A stretch of DNA of 64,000 bases, from the NCBI RefSeq assembly GCF_019456655.1, contig NZ_CP080332.1, positions 1,612,001-1,676,000 on the forward strand, written 5' to 3'. Of the stretch, positions 57,119 through 64,000 are shown in pieces. Within the stretch, counting starts at the first letter, position 1, and each line of letters begins with the position of its first letter. The translations under genes and the position numbers were made by a program. A model generated the notes under the pieces. That model made no database searches. It was not told the origin of the DNA and was given only the letters and a program-made list of their open reading frames with translations. The stretch is from Mycolicibacterium diernhoferi. GTDB lineage: Bacteria; Actinomycetota; Actinomycetes; Mycobacteriales; Mycobacteriaceae.

Positions 57119-57526
57119 ATGTCTTTTGAGCAGGTCGATTTCGACCGCGCGCTCCGGTTCGAAGACCGGATGCTCGGTTCAGTGGACAGCGCACCGCACA
57201 CCACTACCGGCCCGACGACAAGCGATGCGGTCACGCGCCCGCAATTGAGCTTGGTACCCGAACGTATCGAACTGGCACTGGATCCGATCGACGGTTCGTT
57301 CGACGAGGATGACCAGTGGCAGGAACGCGGTCTGTGCGCTCAGACCGACCCCGAGGCCTTCTTCCCGGAGAAGGGCGGCTCGACCCGGGAAGCCAAGCGC
57401 ATCTGTCAGGGTTGCGAGGTCCGCGACCGGTGCCTGGAGTACGCACTGGCCAACGACGAGCGGTTCGGTATCTGGGGCGGCCTGTCCGAGCGTGAGCGCC
57501 GCCGCCTCAAGCGCGGCATCATCTGA
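57119..57526 (+). CDS. whiB2: WhiB2/WhmD iron-sulfur regulator
   Basis: A 135-residue Wbl protein. The four cluster cysteines are Cys73, Cys96, Cys99 and Cys105 (C-x22-C-x2-C-x5-C), followed by FGIWGGLSERERRRLKRG, the turn and basic tail. It is longer at the N-terminus than M. tuberculosis WhiB2 (89) but similar to the WhmD form of M. smegmatis (about 129). WhmD is needed for septation and division. GAGGAGG precedes the ATG. It acts with sigma factor region 4 of SigA, as known for Wbl proteins. Confidence 0.93.
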   Translation: MSFEQVDFDRALRFEDRMLGSVDSAPHTTTGPTTSDAVTRPQLSLVPERIELALDPIDGSFDEDDQWQERGLCAQTDPEAFFPEKGGSTREAKRICQGCEVRDRCLEYALANDERFGIWGGLSERERRRLKRGII

Positions 57527-57541
57527 CCGGCTCCGGCCGCG

Positions 57542-57964
57542 TTATCCGTCGTCGAGCGACGGATCGATGACCGACGGCTCGACGCCCAGATAAGTGGCCA
57601 CCTGGGCCACCAGTACCTCATGCAACAAATCCGCGAGTTCATCGGTGTCCTTGGCGCGCCGTTCGATCGGCTTGCGGAACAGCACAATTCGCGCCCGCGT
57701 GGGATTTCCGCGGACATCGACCCCGGCCGGGATCAGGCGGGCCAGCGCGATCGGGCCGTCCGCGACGACCTCCGGCGGCCACTGCACACTGTCGGGATCC
57801 TTGGGGGAGATGCGCGGAATCTCGTCGACCGCCACATCCAGATTGGACACCCGCTGATGCCATCGGCGTTCGATCGGCTCGTAGGCCTCCAGCACCGCCA
57901 TGTCGAATTTCTCGCTTCGGCTGCGCCAGCCGGGAACCGTCGGCGGCAACAGCGACCCCCGCAT
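57542..57964 (-). CDS. Zincin-like metallopeptidase-family protein with a degenerate motif (Rv3259-like)
   Basis: A 140-residue protein from the MRGSLLPPTVPGWRSR start. The helix LADLLHEVLVAQVATYLG aligns with the HExxH helix of small zincins, but the second histidine is absent (HEVLV), so peptidase activity is doubtful. It corresponds to Rv3259, conserved next to whiB2. An upstream GTG giving 14 extra basic residues is possible. It converges on whiB2 with 15 bases between stops. Confidence 0.78.
   Translation of the reverse strand: MRGSLLPPTVPGWRSRSEKFDMAVLEAYEPIERRWHQRVSNLDVAVDEIPRISPKDPDSVQWPPEVVADGPIALARLIPAGVDVRGNPTRARIVLFRKPIERRAKDTDELADLLHEVLVAQVATYLGVEPSVIDPSLDDG
57544..57564. terminator. 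Stem-loop at the convergent end of whiB2 and the zincin-like gene
   Basis: Eight-base arms ATCCGTCG and CGACGGAT with a five-base loop overlap the last codons of the minus-strand gene, 18 bases after the whiB2 stop. Confidence 0.45.
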
Positions 57965-58081
57965 TCCACGTCCGCGTCGGGAGCCCCGATGGCTGCGCTG
58001 CACCACAGGACAGATGGTAACGGTTGGAGATCGGCCACCGGATCACGCGCGTGTCCGGGAGCCCGACGCGTCGCCGCACGA

Positions 58082-58087
58082 TAATCT
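58082..58087 (+). promoter_or_regulatory. -10 element (TAATCT) of the leaderless DUF3499 gene
   Basis: TAATCT fits TANNNT and ends seven bases before the GTG, with no ribosome binding site; this supports the short start. Confidence 0.5.
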
Positions 58088-58094
58088 TCCCTGC

Positions 58095-58535
58095 GTGAAC
58101 GTTCCCCGTCGCTGCTGCAGGCCAGGGTGCCCGCACTACGCCGTGGCGACGCTGACCTTCGTCTATTCGGACTCGACAGCCGTCGTCGGACCGCTTGCCA
58201 CGGTGTCCGAGCCGCATTCCTGGGATCTGTGTGTCGTGCACGCCGGTCGGATCACCGCGCCGCGCGGCTGGGAATTGGTCCGCCACGCCGGTCCGCTGCC
58301 GACGCATCCCGACGAGGACGACCTGGTGGCGCTCGCCGACGCGGTCCGTGAGGGCCGCGACGGATCGCAGTCGATGGTGAACGGCGGGACCGGCGTGACC
58401 GCCGGATTCTCCGACCCGGCCACCGGCGCGTCCGGCGGATCGCTGATGGCGCCCCCGGTCCGTCGTCCCGAACCCAACGGTCGACGTCGCGGTCACCTGC
58501 GGGTGTTGCCGGATCCCGAACCCGGTTCCGAATAG
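58095..58535 (+). CDS. DUF3499 family protein
   Basis: A 146-residue actinobacterial protein (Rv3258c position). The N-terminus has CCRPGC and later LCVVHA, a likely zinc-binding set of Cys/His residues; the C-terminal third is proline- and arginine-rich and probably disordered. Function unknown. The leaderless GTG start is supported by a TANNNT -10 seven bases upstream, which rules out longer in-frame readings that run into the divergent zincin-like gene. Confidence 0.82.
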   Translation: MNVPRRCCRPGCPHYAVATLTFVYSDSTAVVGPLATVSEPHSWDLCVVHAGRITAPRGWELVRHAGPLPTHPDEDDLVALADAVREGRDGSQSMVNGGTGVTAGFSDPATGASGGSLMAPPVRRPEPNGRRRGHLRVLPDPEPGSE

Positions 58536-58691
58536 CCCTTCCGGGTCGTCATCGTGCGGCCGTGGCCGTGCGCTCCTTGTCCGGTTCCCGACATAGGTCA
58601 CGGGACCTCCGACGGTCATCGTGCCGAGACACTAGGCTGAGTGGCCAGAGCAGTCCCGAATTCCCCGTACACACAGAGAGCGAGGAGAGCC

Positions 58692-60101
58692 ATGTCTCGG
58701 CCCGCTGAGGCTGTCCACGCTGTCATCAAGGCATACGACGTGCGGGGCCTGGTCGGAGACCAGATCGACGAGGCCTTTGTCCGCGACGTCGGCGGCGCCT
58801 TCGGCCGCCTGGTCCGCGACGAGCAGCGGCCCGCCGGCACCGACCCGGTGACCCGGGTGGTGATCGGGCACGACATGCGCGCGAGCTCGCCGACCCTGTC
58901 GGACGCCTTCGCCGAGGGCGTCGTGGCCCAGGGGCTGGACGTGGTGCGGATCGGGCTCGCCTCGACCGACCAGTTGTACTTCGCCTCGGGGATGCTGAAC
59001 TGCCCGGGCGCCATGTTCACCGCCAGCCACAACCCGGCCGCCTACAACGGCATCAAACTGTGCCGCGCCGCCGCCTTGCCGGTCGGGCGCGAAACGGGTC
59101 TGGCAGTGGTCGCGCAAGAGGTCATCGACGGGGTGCCGGAGTACGGAGGCACGAGCGGAACCATTCAAGACCGCGACGTGCTCGCCGAGTACGGCGAGTA
59201 CCTGCGGTCCCTGGTGGACCTGGCGCAGCTGCGCCCGCTGCGGGTGGCCGTGGACGCCGGCAACGGGATGGGCGGGCACACCACCCCCGCCGTGCTGGGT
59301 GCGATCCCCGGAATCACGGTGCTGCCACTGTATTTCGAATTGGACGGCACCTTCCCCAACCACGAGGCCAACCCGCTGGACCCGGCCAACCTGGTCGACC
59401 TGCAGGCCCATGTGGTGGCGACCGGGGCGGATATCGGCCTGGCCTTCGACGGTGACGCCGACCGGTGTTTCGTGGTCGACGAGTTGGGCGTGCCGGTGTC
59501 GCCGTCGGCGGTGACCGCATTGGTGGCCGCCCGCGAACTCGGCCGCGAGATCGGCGGCACGGTGATCCACAATTTGATCACCTCGCGGGCGGTGCCCGAA
59601 CTGATCACCGAGCGCGGGGGCACCGCGGTGCGCTCACGGGTCGGCCACTCCTACATCAAGGGGCTGATGGCCGAGACCGGGGCGATCTTCGGTGGTGAGC
59701 ACTCCGCGCACTATTACTTCCGCGATTTCTGGGGTGCGGACTCGGGCATGCTGGCCGCGCTGCACGTGCTGGCCGCGCTCGGCGAACAGCAGCGCCCGCT
59801 GTCCGACCTGATGGCCGACTACCAGCGCTACGAGGCGTCCGGCGAGATCAATTTCACCGTCGCCGACGCCCCGGCCTGCGTGGATGCGGTGCTCACCACG
59901 CTCAGCAGCCGCATCCAGTCCCTGGACCATCTCGATGGCGTGACCGTCGACCTCGGCGACGGCCGCTGGTTCAACCTGCGGACCTCCAACACCGAACCGC
60001 TGCTGCGGCTCAACGTCGAGGCCCGCACCACCGAAGAGGTCGACGAGGTGGTGGAGCAGGTGGCGAATCTGATCGCCGCGCGTAACGAGCCCGCGCCATG
60101 A
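58692..60101 (+). CDS. manB: Phosphomannomutase/phosphoglucomutase
   Basis: A 469-residue alpha-D-phosphohexomutase. The phosphoserine loop is FTASHNPAAYNG, the metal site FDGDADRCFV, the sugar-binding GGEHSAHYYF, and the phosphate-binding RTSNTEPLLRL. It converts mannose-6-phosphate to mannose-1-phosphate (Rv3257c, also called pmmA). Product and substrate are handled by manC and manA in the same window. GAGGAGAG precedes the ATG. ATGA overlap with the next gene. Confidence 0.93.
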   Translation: MSRPAEAVHAVIKAYDVRGLVGDQIDEAFVRDVGGAFGRLVRDEQRPAGTDPVTRVVIGHDMRASSPTLSDAFAEGVVAQGLDVVRIGLASTDQLYFASGMLNCPGAMFTASHNPAAYNGIKLCRAAALPVGRETGLAVVAQEVIDGVPEYGGTSGTIQDRDVLAEYGEYLRSLVDLAQLRPLRVAVDAGNGMGGHTTPAVLGAIPGITVLPLYFELDGTFPNHEANPLDPANLVDLQAHVVATGADIGLAFDGDADRCFVVDELGVPVSPSAVTALVAARELGREIGGTVIHNLITSRAVPELITERGGTAVRSRVGHSYIKGLMAETGAIFGGEHSAHYYFRDFWGADSGMLAALHVLAALGEQQRPLSDLMADYQRYEASGEINFTVADAPACVDAVLTTLSSRIQSLDHLDGVTVDLGDGRWFNLRTSNTEPLLRLNVEARTTEEVDEVVEQVANLIAARNEPAP

Positions 60102-61168
60102 CCTCCCGGGCCGCCATCATCGACCTCGACGACGTCGAGGGGCTGTTGGCTGCCGACCGGGATGGTTTGTTGCGGGCGGCGGCGATGTCCGGCGCGCAGG
60201 TGCGTGCCACCGCGGCGGCCGTCGACGAGGGGGCGCTGGATCCGCTGCGCGCCGACGTCCCGCCCCGCACCCTGATCTGGGTCGCCGACGGCGGGCCCGC
60301 CCGCGCGGCCGGCTCCCTGTTGGCGGCGGTGCTCGGCCCGGCCAGTGCGGTCCCGATCGTGGTGGCCGCCGAACTGCCGCCGTGGACCGGGGCGCTGGAT
60401 GTCGTGGTGGTGGCCGGCGCCGACGCGGGGAACCCGGTGCTGGTCTCGGCCGCGGCGACCGGTGTGCGCCGCGGGGCGCGTGTCGTCGTGGCCGCGCCGC
60501 ACGAGGGGCCGCTGCGCGAGGTGACGGCCGGCCGGGCCGCCGTGCTGGCGCCGCGGCTGCCGGTGCCCGAGGAGTTCGGCCTGACCCGCTACCTGGCGGC
60601 CGGGGTCGCCATACTGGCCGTCGTCGACGCCGGTGTCCGGGTGGACATCGCCGCGCTGGCCGACGGATTGGACGCCGAGGCCCTGCGTAACAGTGCCTCC
60701 CGGGACCTGTTCACCAACCCGGCCAAGAGCCTGGCCGATCGGCTGTCCGGGCGGGAGGTGGTGCTGGCCGGGGACAACGACGCGACGCTGGCGCTGGCAC
60801 AGCACAGCGCCGCGGTGCTGCTGCGGGTCGCCCGTCAGGTCGTGGCCGCGGTCGGGCTCTCCGATGCGCTGGCGGCGCTGGGCCGGACGGATGCCGCACC
60901 GGTCGATTACGAGGCCGCGCTGTTCCACGACGAGGAACTCGACGGACCGCTGCCGGCCCGCACCCGGACCGTGGTGCTGACCTCTGATGAACAACGGCCG
61001 GCGGTGGTCACCCGTACCGAGGGATTCGCCGACCTCGATGTGGTCAGCGCCGACGATGTGCCCGATCTTGCGACCACGATCAGCGGCGTCCGCCCCGAGC
61101 AGCAGTTGGCGACGGTGGCGGTGCGGTTGGAGATGACCGCCGTGTACCTACGACTGGTGCGAGGTTGA
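60098..61168 (+). CDS. TobH-like SIS-domain protein (Rv3256c-like)
   Basis: A 356-residue protein with the SIS/phosphoglucose-isomerase-like C-terminal pattern. It begins MTSRAAIIDLDDVEGLLAAD and has alternating Gly/Ala-rich strands such as LIWVADGGPARAAGSLL. It lies between manB and manA, as Rv3256c does, and is called TobH in some annotations. It lacks clear catalytic residues of mannose isomerases. A role in mannose metabolism is implied by operon position only. Four-base overlap with manB; manA begins four bases after its stop. Confidence 0.82.
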   Translation: MTSRAAIIDLDDVEGLLAADRDGLLRAAAMSGAQVRATAAAVDEGALDPLRADVPPRTLIWVADGGPARAAGSLLAAVLGPASAVPIVVAAELPPWTGALDVVVVAGADAGNPVLVSAAATGVRRGARVVVAAPHEGPLREVTAGRAAVLAPRLPVPEEFGLTRYLAAGVAILAVVDAGVRVDIAALADGLDAEALRNSASRDLFTNPAKSLADRLSGREVVLAGDNDATLALAQHSAAVLLRVARQVVAAVGLSDALAALGRTDAAPVDYEAALFHDEELDGPLPARTRTVVLTSDEQRPAVVTRTEGFADLDVVSADDVPDLATTISGVRPEQQLATVAVRLEMTAVYLRLVRG

Positions 61169-61172
61169 GAGC

Positions 61173-62399
61173 GTGAACCTGCTCCGTGGAGCCATCCGCA
61201 AATATGCTTGGGGGTCGCGTACCGCGATTGCCGAGTTCACCGGAAGACCAAGTCCGACACAGCATCCCGAGGCGGAGCTGTGGCTCGGCGCACATCCGGG
61301 AGATTCGGCGCGCTGTGAGACCGACGAAGGCGAACAGTCGCTGCTGCAGATGATCACCGACGACCCGGCCGGGCAGTTGGGCGCCGCGTCGCGGGACCGG
61401 TTCGGTGACGCGCTGCCGTTCCTGGCCAAGGTGCTCGCCGCCGACGAGCCGCTGTCGCTGCAGGCGCACCCGAGCAGTCAGCAGGCGGTACACGGTTTCG
61501 AGCGCGAGGAGCATCTGGGCATCCCGGTGAGCGCGCCGACCCGCAACTACCGCGATGCCAGTCACAAGCCGGAACTCCTCGTGGCGCTGGGGCAGTTCGA
61601 GGCGCTGGCCGGTTTCCGGCCGGCCGCGCGCAGCGTGGAGTTCATGCGGGCGCTGTCGGTGGCCGACCTGGACCCGTTCATCACGCTGCTCAAGGGGCAG
61701 TCCGACGCCGACGGGTTGCGGGCGCTGTTCACCACCTGGATCACGTTCCCGCAGCCCGACCTCGATGTGCTGGTGCCCTCGGTGCTCGACGGCGCGATCA
61801 ACTACATCCGGTCGGGGGAAACGGTTTTCCAGGCCGAGGCCAAGACGATCCTGGAGCTCGGGGAGCGCTATCCCGGTGACGCCGGGGTGCTGGCGGCGAT
61901 GCTGCTGAACCGGATCACCTTGGCGCCCGGGGAGGGCATCTATCTGCCCGCCGGGAACCTGCACGCCTATCTGCACGGCGTGGGCTTCGAGGTGATGGCC
62001 AACTCCGACAACGTGTTACGCGGCGGTCTGACACCCAAGCACGTCGACGTGCCGGAGTTGTTGCGGGTGCTCGACTTCACCCCGACCGATGATGCGCCGA
62101 TCGTGGCGCGCTCGACTCGCGGCGGTCTGGAACTGGTCTATGACACCCCGGCCCCGGAGTTCGCGGTGTCGCTGCTGCAGGTCACCGACGAGCACGTGGG
62201 CCGCGAGATCGATGCGCCCGCCGAGCACGCCGGCCCGCAGGTGCTGCTGTGCATCGAGGGTGTCGTGAAGGTGCAGTCGACGTCCGGTGCGGTGTCGCTG
62301 GCCCGCGGTGACGCCGCCTGGGTGTCCGCCGGCGACGGCCCGGTGCGGCTGCTGGCCGACGAACCGGCCCGGATGTTCCGGGTGACCGTCGGGCTCTGA
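61173..62399 (+). CDS. manA: Mannose-6-phosphate isomerase (type I)
   Basis: A 408-residue zinc enzyme, the same length as M. tuberculosis ManA (Rv3255c). Signatures: LLRGAIRKYAWGSRTAI, the metal ligands in LQAHPSSQQA and HKPELLVAL, and GIYLPAGNLHAYLHG. It interconverts fructose-6-phosphate and mannose-6-phosphate, the entry to GDP-mannose. The GTG start is preceded by GAGGTTGAGAG. Last gene of manB-TobH-manA. Confidence 0.95.
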   Translation: MNLLRGAIRKYAWGSRTAIAEFTGRPSPTQHPEAELWLGAHPGDSARCETDEGEQSLLQMITDDPAGQLGAASRDRFGDALPFLAKVLAADEPLSLQAHPSSQQAVHGFEREEHLGIPVSAPTRNYRDASHKPELLVALGQFEALAGFRPAARSVEFMRALSVADLDPFITLLKGQSDADGLRALFTTWITFPQPDLDVLVPSVLDGAINYIRSGETVFQAEAKTILELGERYPGDAGVLAAMLLNRITLAPGEGIYLPAGNLHAYLHGVGFEVMANSDNVLRGGLTPKHVDVPELLRVLDFTPTDDAPIVARSTRGGLELVYDTPAPEFAVSLLQVTDEHVGREIDAPAEHAGPQVLLCIEGVVKVQSTSGAVSLARGDAAWVSAGDGPVRLLADEPARMFRVTVGL

Positions 62400-62416
62400 G
62401 GCTCGCTGCCGCGCGC

Positions 62417-62472
62417 CGACGGTGCGCTGAGCTCTACTTTTCGCGTCTTTTCTCGCTCTGAGCGCACCGTCG
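62417..62472. repeat. 12-base inverted repeat downstream of manA
   Basis: Perfect arms CGACGGTGCGCT (62417-62428) and AGCGCACCGTCG (62461-62472) flank a 32-base T-rich loop. It may terminate manA transcription or be a copy of a dispersed intergenic repeat. Confidence 0.55.
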
Positions 62473-62487
62473 TGCCCAGCGTCGTTT

Positions 62488-62506
62488 ACAAAACATCTAG
62501 TTTTGT
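62488..62506. promoter_or_regulatory. Operator-like palindrome upstream of alkB
   Basis: Perfect arms ACAAAAC and GTTTTGT with a five-base centre, ending one base before the -35 of the alkB promoter. It is the likely site for a TetR-type repressor, such as the one usually encoded downstream of rubB. Confidence 0.6.
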
Positions 62507-62507
62507 C

Positions 62508-62536
62508 TAGACACGCGACAAACTACGTTCTATAGT
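62508..62536 (+). promoter_or_regulatory. SigA-type promoter of alkB (TAGACA-N17-TATAGT)
   Basis: The -35 TAGACA (62508-62513) and -10 TATAGT (62531-62536) each differ from consensus at one position, with ideal 17-base spacing. AGGAGG (62562-62567) follows before the ATG. Confidence 0.65.
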
Positions 62537-62574
62537 CAACCGCAGCAGTGATGGCACTCACAGGAGGTTGTCGG

Positions 62575-63804
62575 ATGACGACGCACATGGATGCGGACGC
62601 GAACGCGCCGGCCGTGCAATGGCGGGACCGCAAGCGATACCTGTGGTTGATGGGGCTGATCCCGCCGACCGCGCTGTTCGTGATCCTGCCGGTGGTCTGG
62701 GCGATGAACCAGTGGGGCTGGCAGACCGCCTCGCAGGTGCTGTTCTGGATCGGTCCGCTGCTGGTCTACGTGCTGCTGCCGATCCTGGACCGCAAGTTCG
62801 GCCCGGACGGCCAGAACCCGCCCGACGAGCTGATGGAACAGCTGGAGAACGACAGGTACTACCGCTACTGCACCTACCTGTACATCCCGTTCCAGTACGC
62901 CAGCGTCATCTTCGGCGCCTACGCCTTCACCGCGTCGGACCTGAGCTGGCTGGGGTATGACGGCGGGCTGAGCTGGCCGGCCAAGATCGGCCTGGCGCTC
63001 TCGGTCGGTGTGCTCGGCGGTGTCGGGATCAACACCGCCCACGAGATGGGGCACAAGAAGGACGAACTGGAGCGCTGGCTGTCCAAGATCACGCTGGCCC
63101 AGACCTGGTACGGGCACTTCTACATCGAGCACAACCGTGGCCACCACGTCCGCGTCGCCACCCCGGAGGACCCGGCGTCCTCGCGGTTCGGCGAGACCAT
63201 CTGGGAGTTCCTGCCACGCAGCGTGTGGGGCAGCCTGAAATCGTCGTGGGAGCTGGAGGCCAAGCGGCTGGAGCGGGCCGGCAAGCCCACCTGGCACTGG
63301 TCCAACGACGTACTCAACGCCTGGGCGATGTCGGTGGTGCTGTGGGGCGCGCTGATCGCCGTCTTCGGCCTCGGTGTCATCCCGTTCATGCTGATCTCGG
63401 CGATCTACGGCTTCGCGCTGCTGGAGACGGTGAACTACCTGGAGCACTACGGCCTGCTGCGGCAGAAGCTGGACAGCGGTCGGTACGAGCGGTGCGCCCC
63501 GGTGCACAGCTGGAACTCCGACCACATCGTCACCAACCTGTTCCTGTACCACCTGCAGCGGCACAGCGACCATCACGCCAACCCGACCCGCCGCTACCAG
63601 ACGCTGCGCAGCATCGAGGGCGCGCCGAACCTGCCGAGTGGCTACGCCTCGATGATCGGGCTGACCTACTTCCCGCCGCTGTGGCGCAAGGTGATGGATC
63701 ACCGGGTGCTGGCGCACTACAACGGCGACATCAGCCGGGTGAACATCCACCCGCGGGTGCGCGAGCGGGTGCTGGCCAAGTACGGAAGCGGTGAGGTGAA
63801 GTGA
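62575..63804 (+). CDS. alkB: Alkane 1-monooxygenase
   Basis: A 409-residue integral-membrane diiron hydroxylase with about six helices. The histidine motifs are complete: NTAHEMGHKKDE, EHNRGHHVRVATPEDPASS, and LQRHSDHHANPTRRYQTLRS. It hydroxylates n-alkanes at the terminal carbon using electrons from rubredoxin. The ATG has a perfect AGGAGG eight bases before. It overlaps rubA (GTGA), and an operator-like palindrome precedes its promoter. Rv3252c equivalent. I recall two further genes between manA and alkB in M. tuberculosis (Rv3254, Rv3253c); they are absent here. Confidence 0.95.
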   Translation: MTTHMDADANAPAVQWRDRKRYLWLMGLIPPTALFVILPVVWAMNQWGWQTASQVLFWIGPLLVYVLLPILDRKFGPDGQNPPDELMEQLENDRYYRYCTYLYIPFQYASVIFGAYAFTASDLSWLGYDGGLSWPAKIGLALSVGVLGGVGINTAHEMGHKKDELERWLSKITLAQTWYGHFYIEHNRGHHVRVATPEDPASSRFGETIWEFLPRSVWGSLKSSWELEAKRLERAGKPTWHWSNDVLNAWAMSVVLWGALIAVFGLGVIPFMLISAIYGFALLETVNYLEHYGLLRQKLDSGRYERCAPVHSWNSDHIVTNLFLYHLQRHSDHHANPTRRYQTLRSIEGAPNLPSGYASMIGLTYFPPLWRKVMDHRVLAHYNGDISRVNIHPRVRERVLAKYGSGEVK

Positions 63805-64000
63805 GCGCCTACCGTTGCCCCGGCTGCGATTACGTCTACGACGAGGCGAAAGGCGCTCCGCGCGAGGGCTTTCCGGCCGGCACCGGCTGGGCCGAGGTGC
63901 CTGACGACTGGTGCTGCCCGGACTGCGCGGTCCGCGAGAAGGTCGACTTCGAACCCGCCGGGGCCGGCGAAGCGACGGGAATCGAGAAGGGGACGTCCCG
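63801..64000 (+). CDS. rubA: Rubredoxin RubA, truncated by the window edge
   Basis: At least 66 residues are visible: a GTG start overlapping the alkB stop, then YRCPGCDYVYDEAKG and DWCCPDCAVREKVDF. The two CxxC pairs (CPGC and CPDC) bind one iron. It carries electrons from a rubredoxin reductase to AlkB. The visible part already exceeds the 54-60 residues usual for rubredoxins, so the stop is probably just beyond the edge. The next gene is expected to be a second rubredoxin (rubB). Confidence 0.85.
   Translation, partial: MSAYRCPGCDYVYDEAKGAPREGFPAGTGWAEVPDDWCCPDCAVREKVDFEPAGAGEATGIEKGTS

Overview
The window is a 64 kb piece of a high-GC actinobacterial chromosome, almost certainly a fast-growing Mycobacterium (Mycolicibacterium). 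From memory, the backbone follows the M. tuberculosis segment running from pcd (Rv3293) to rubA (Rv3251c): lysine catabolism, usfY-rsbW-sigF, accA3, sufE/sseA, maf-accE5-accD5, birA, purK-purE, fadE25, lcp1, rmlD-wbbL-manC, fbiB-fbiA, whiB2, manB, manA, alkB and rubA. Gene starts are often GTG, neighbouring genes often overlap as ATGA or GTGA, and several starts look leaderless. I saw no rRNA, tRNA, CRISPR array, insertion sequence or prophage.

Region by region. 0-3.2 kb: L-lysine degradation (pcd, DUF1338 dioxygenase, Lrp regulator, lysine 6-aminotransferase). 3.2-13 kb: stress genes around sigF. They include a membrane-anchored Mrr-like nuclease, an ArsR/SRPBCC pair with a nested palindromic operator, a PAS-ANTAR protein, usfY, CsbD, small membrane proteins, an F420-type oxidoreductase, a DoxX protein with 22-residue repeats, rsbW-sigF and a STAS protein with Glu at the phosphorylation position. 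Many of these genes have a SigF-type promoter, often only 9-10 bases before the start codon. 13-22.6 kb: a MobA-like transferase, accA3, a phosphodiesterase-like protein, sufE, sseA, an isochorismatase-fold hydrolase, and maf-accE5-accD5.

22.9-40.6 kb is the accessory core: an apparently complete Wzx/Wzy-type exopolysaccharide locus set between accD5 and birA, which I recall as neighbours in M. tuberculosis. It encodes a WcaJ-like initiating sugar-phosphate transferase, three GT4 glycosyltransferases, a flippase, an O-antigen polymerase/ligase-type protein, two Wzz-type proteins (one fused to a degenerate tyrosine-kinase domain) and two acyltransferases. Interleaved with these are four paralogous secretory-lipase-family hydrolases. 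Two related secreted TIM-barrel glycoside hydrolases and a further hexapeptide acyltransferase lie at 44.5-51 kb and may belong to the same surface-glycan programme.

40.6-64 kb returns to the core: birA, a PH-domain protein, GtrA, purK-purE, fadE25, TIGR03089, lcp1 (arabinogalactan-peptidoglycan ligase family), rmlD-wbbL-manC (rhamnose linker and GDP-mannose), a NUDIX hydrolase, fbiB-fbiA (coenzyme F420), whiB2, two conserved proteins, manB-TobH-manA (mannose supply), and the alkB-rubA alkane hydroxylase operon, which runs off the right edge. The mannose and rhamnose genes supply cell-envelope glycans and could also feed the exopolysaccharide locus.
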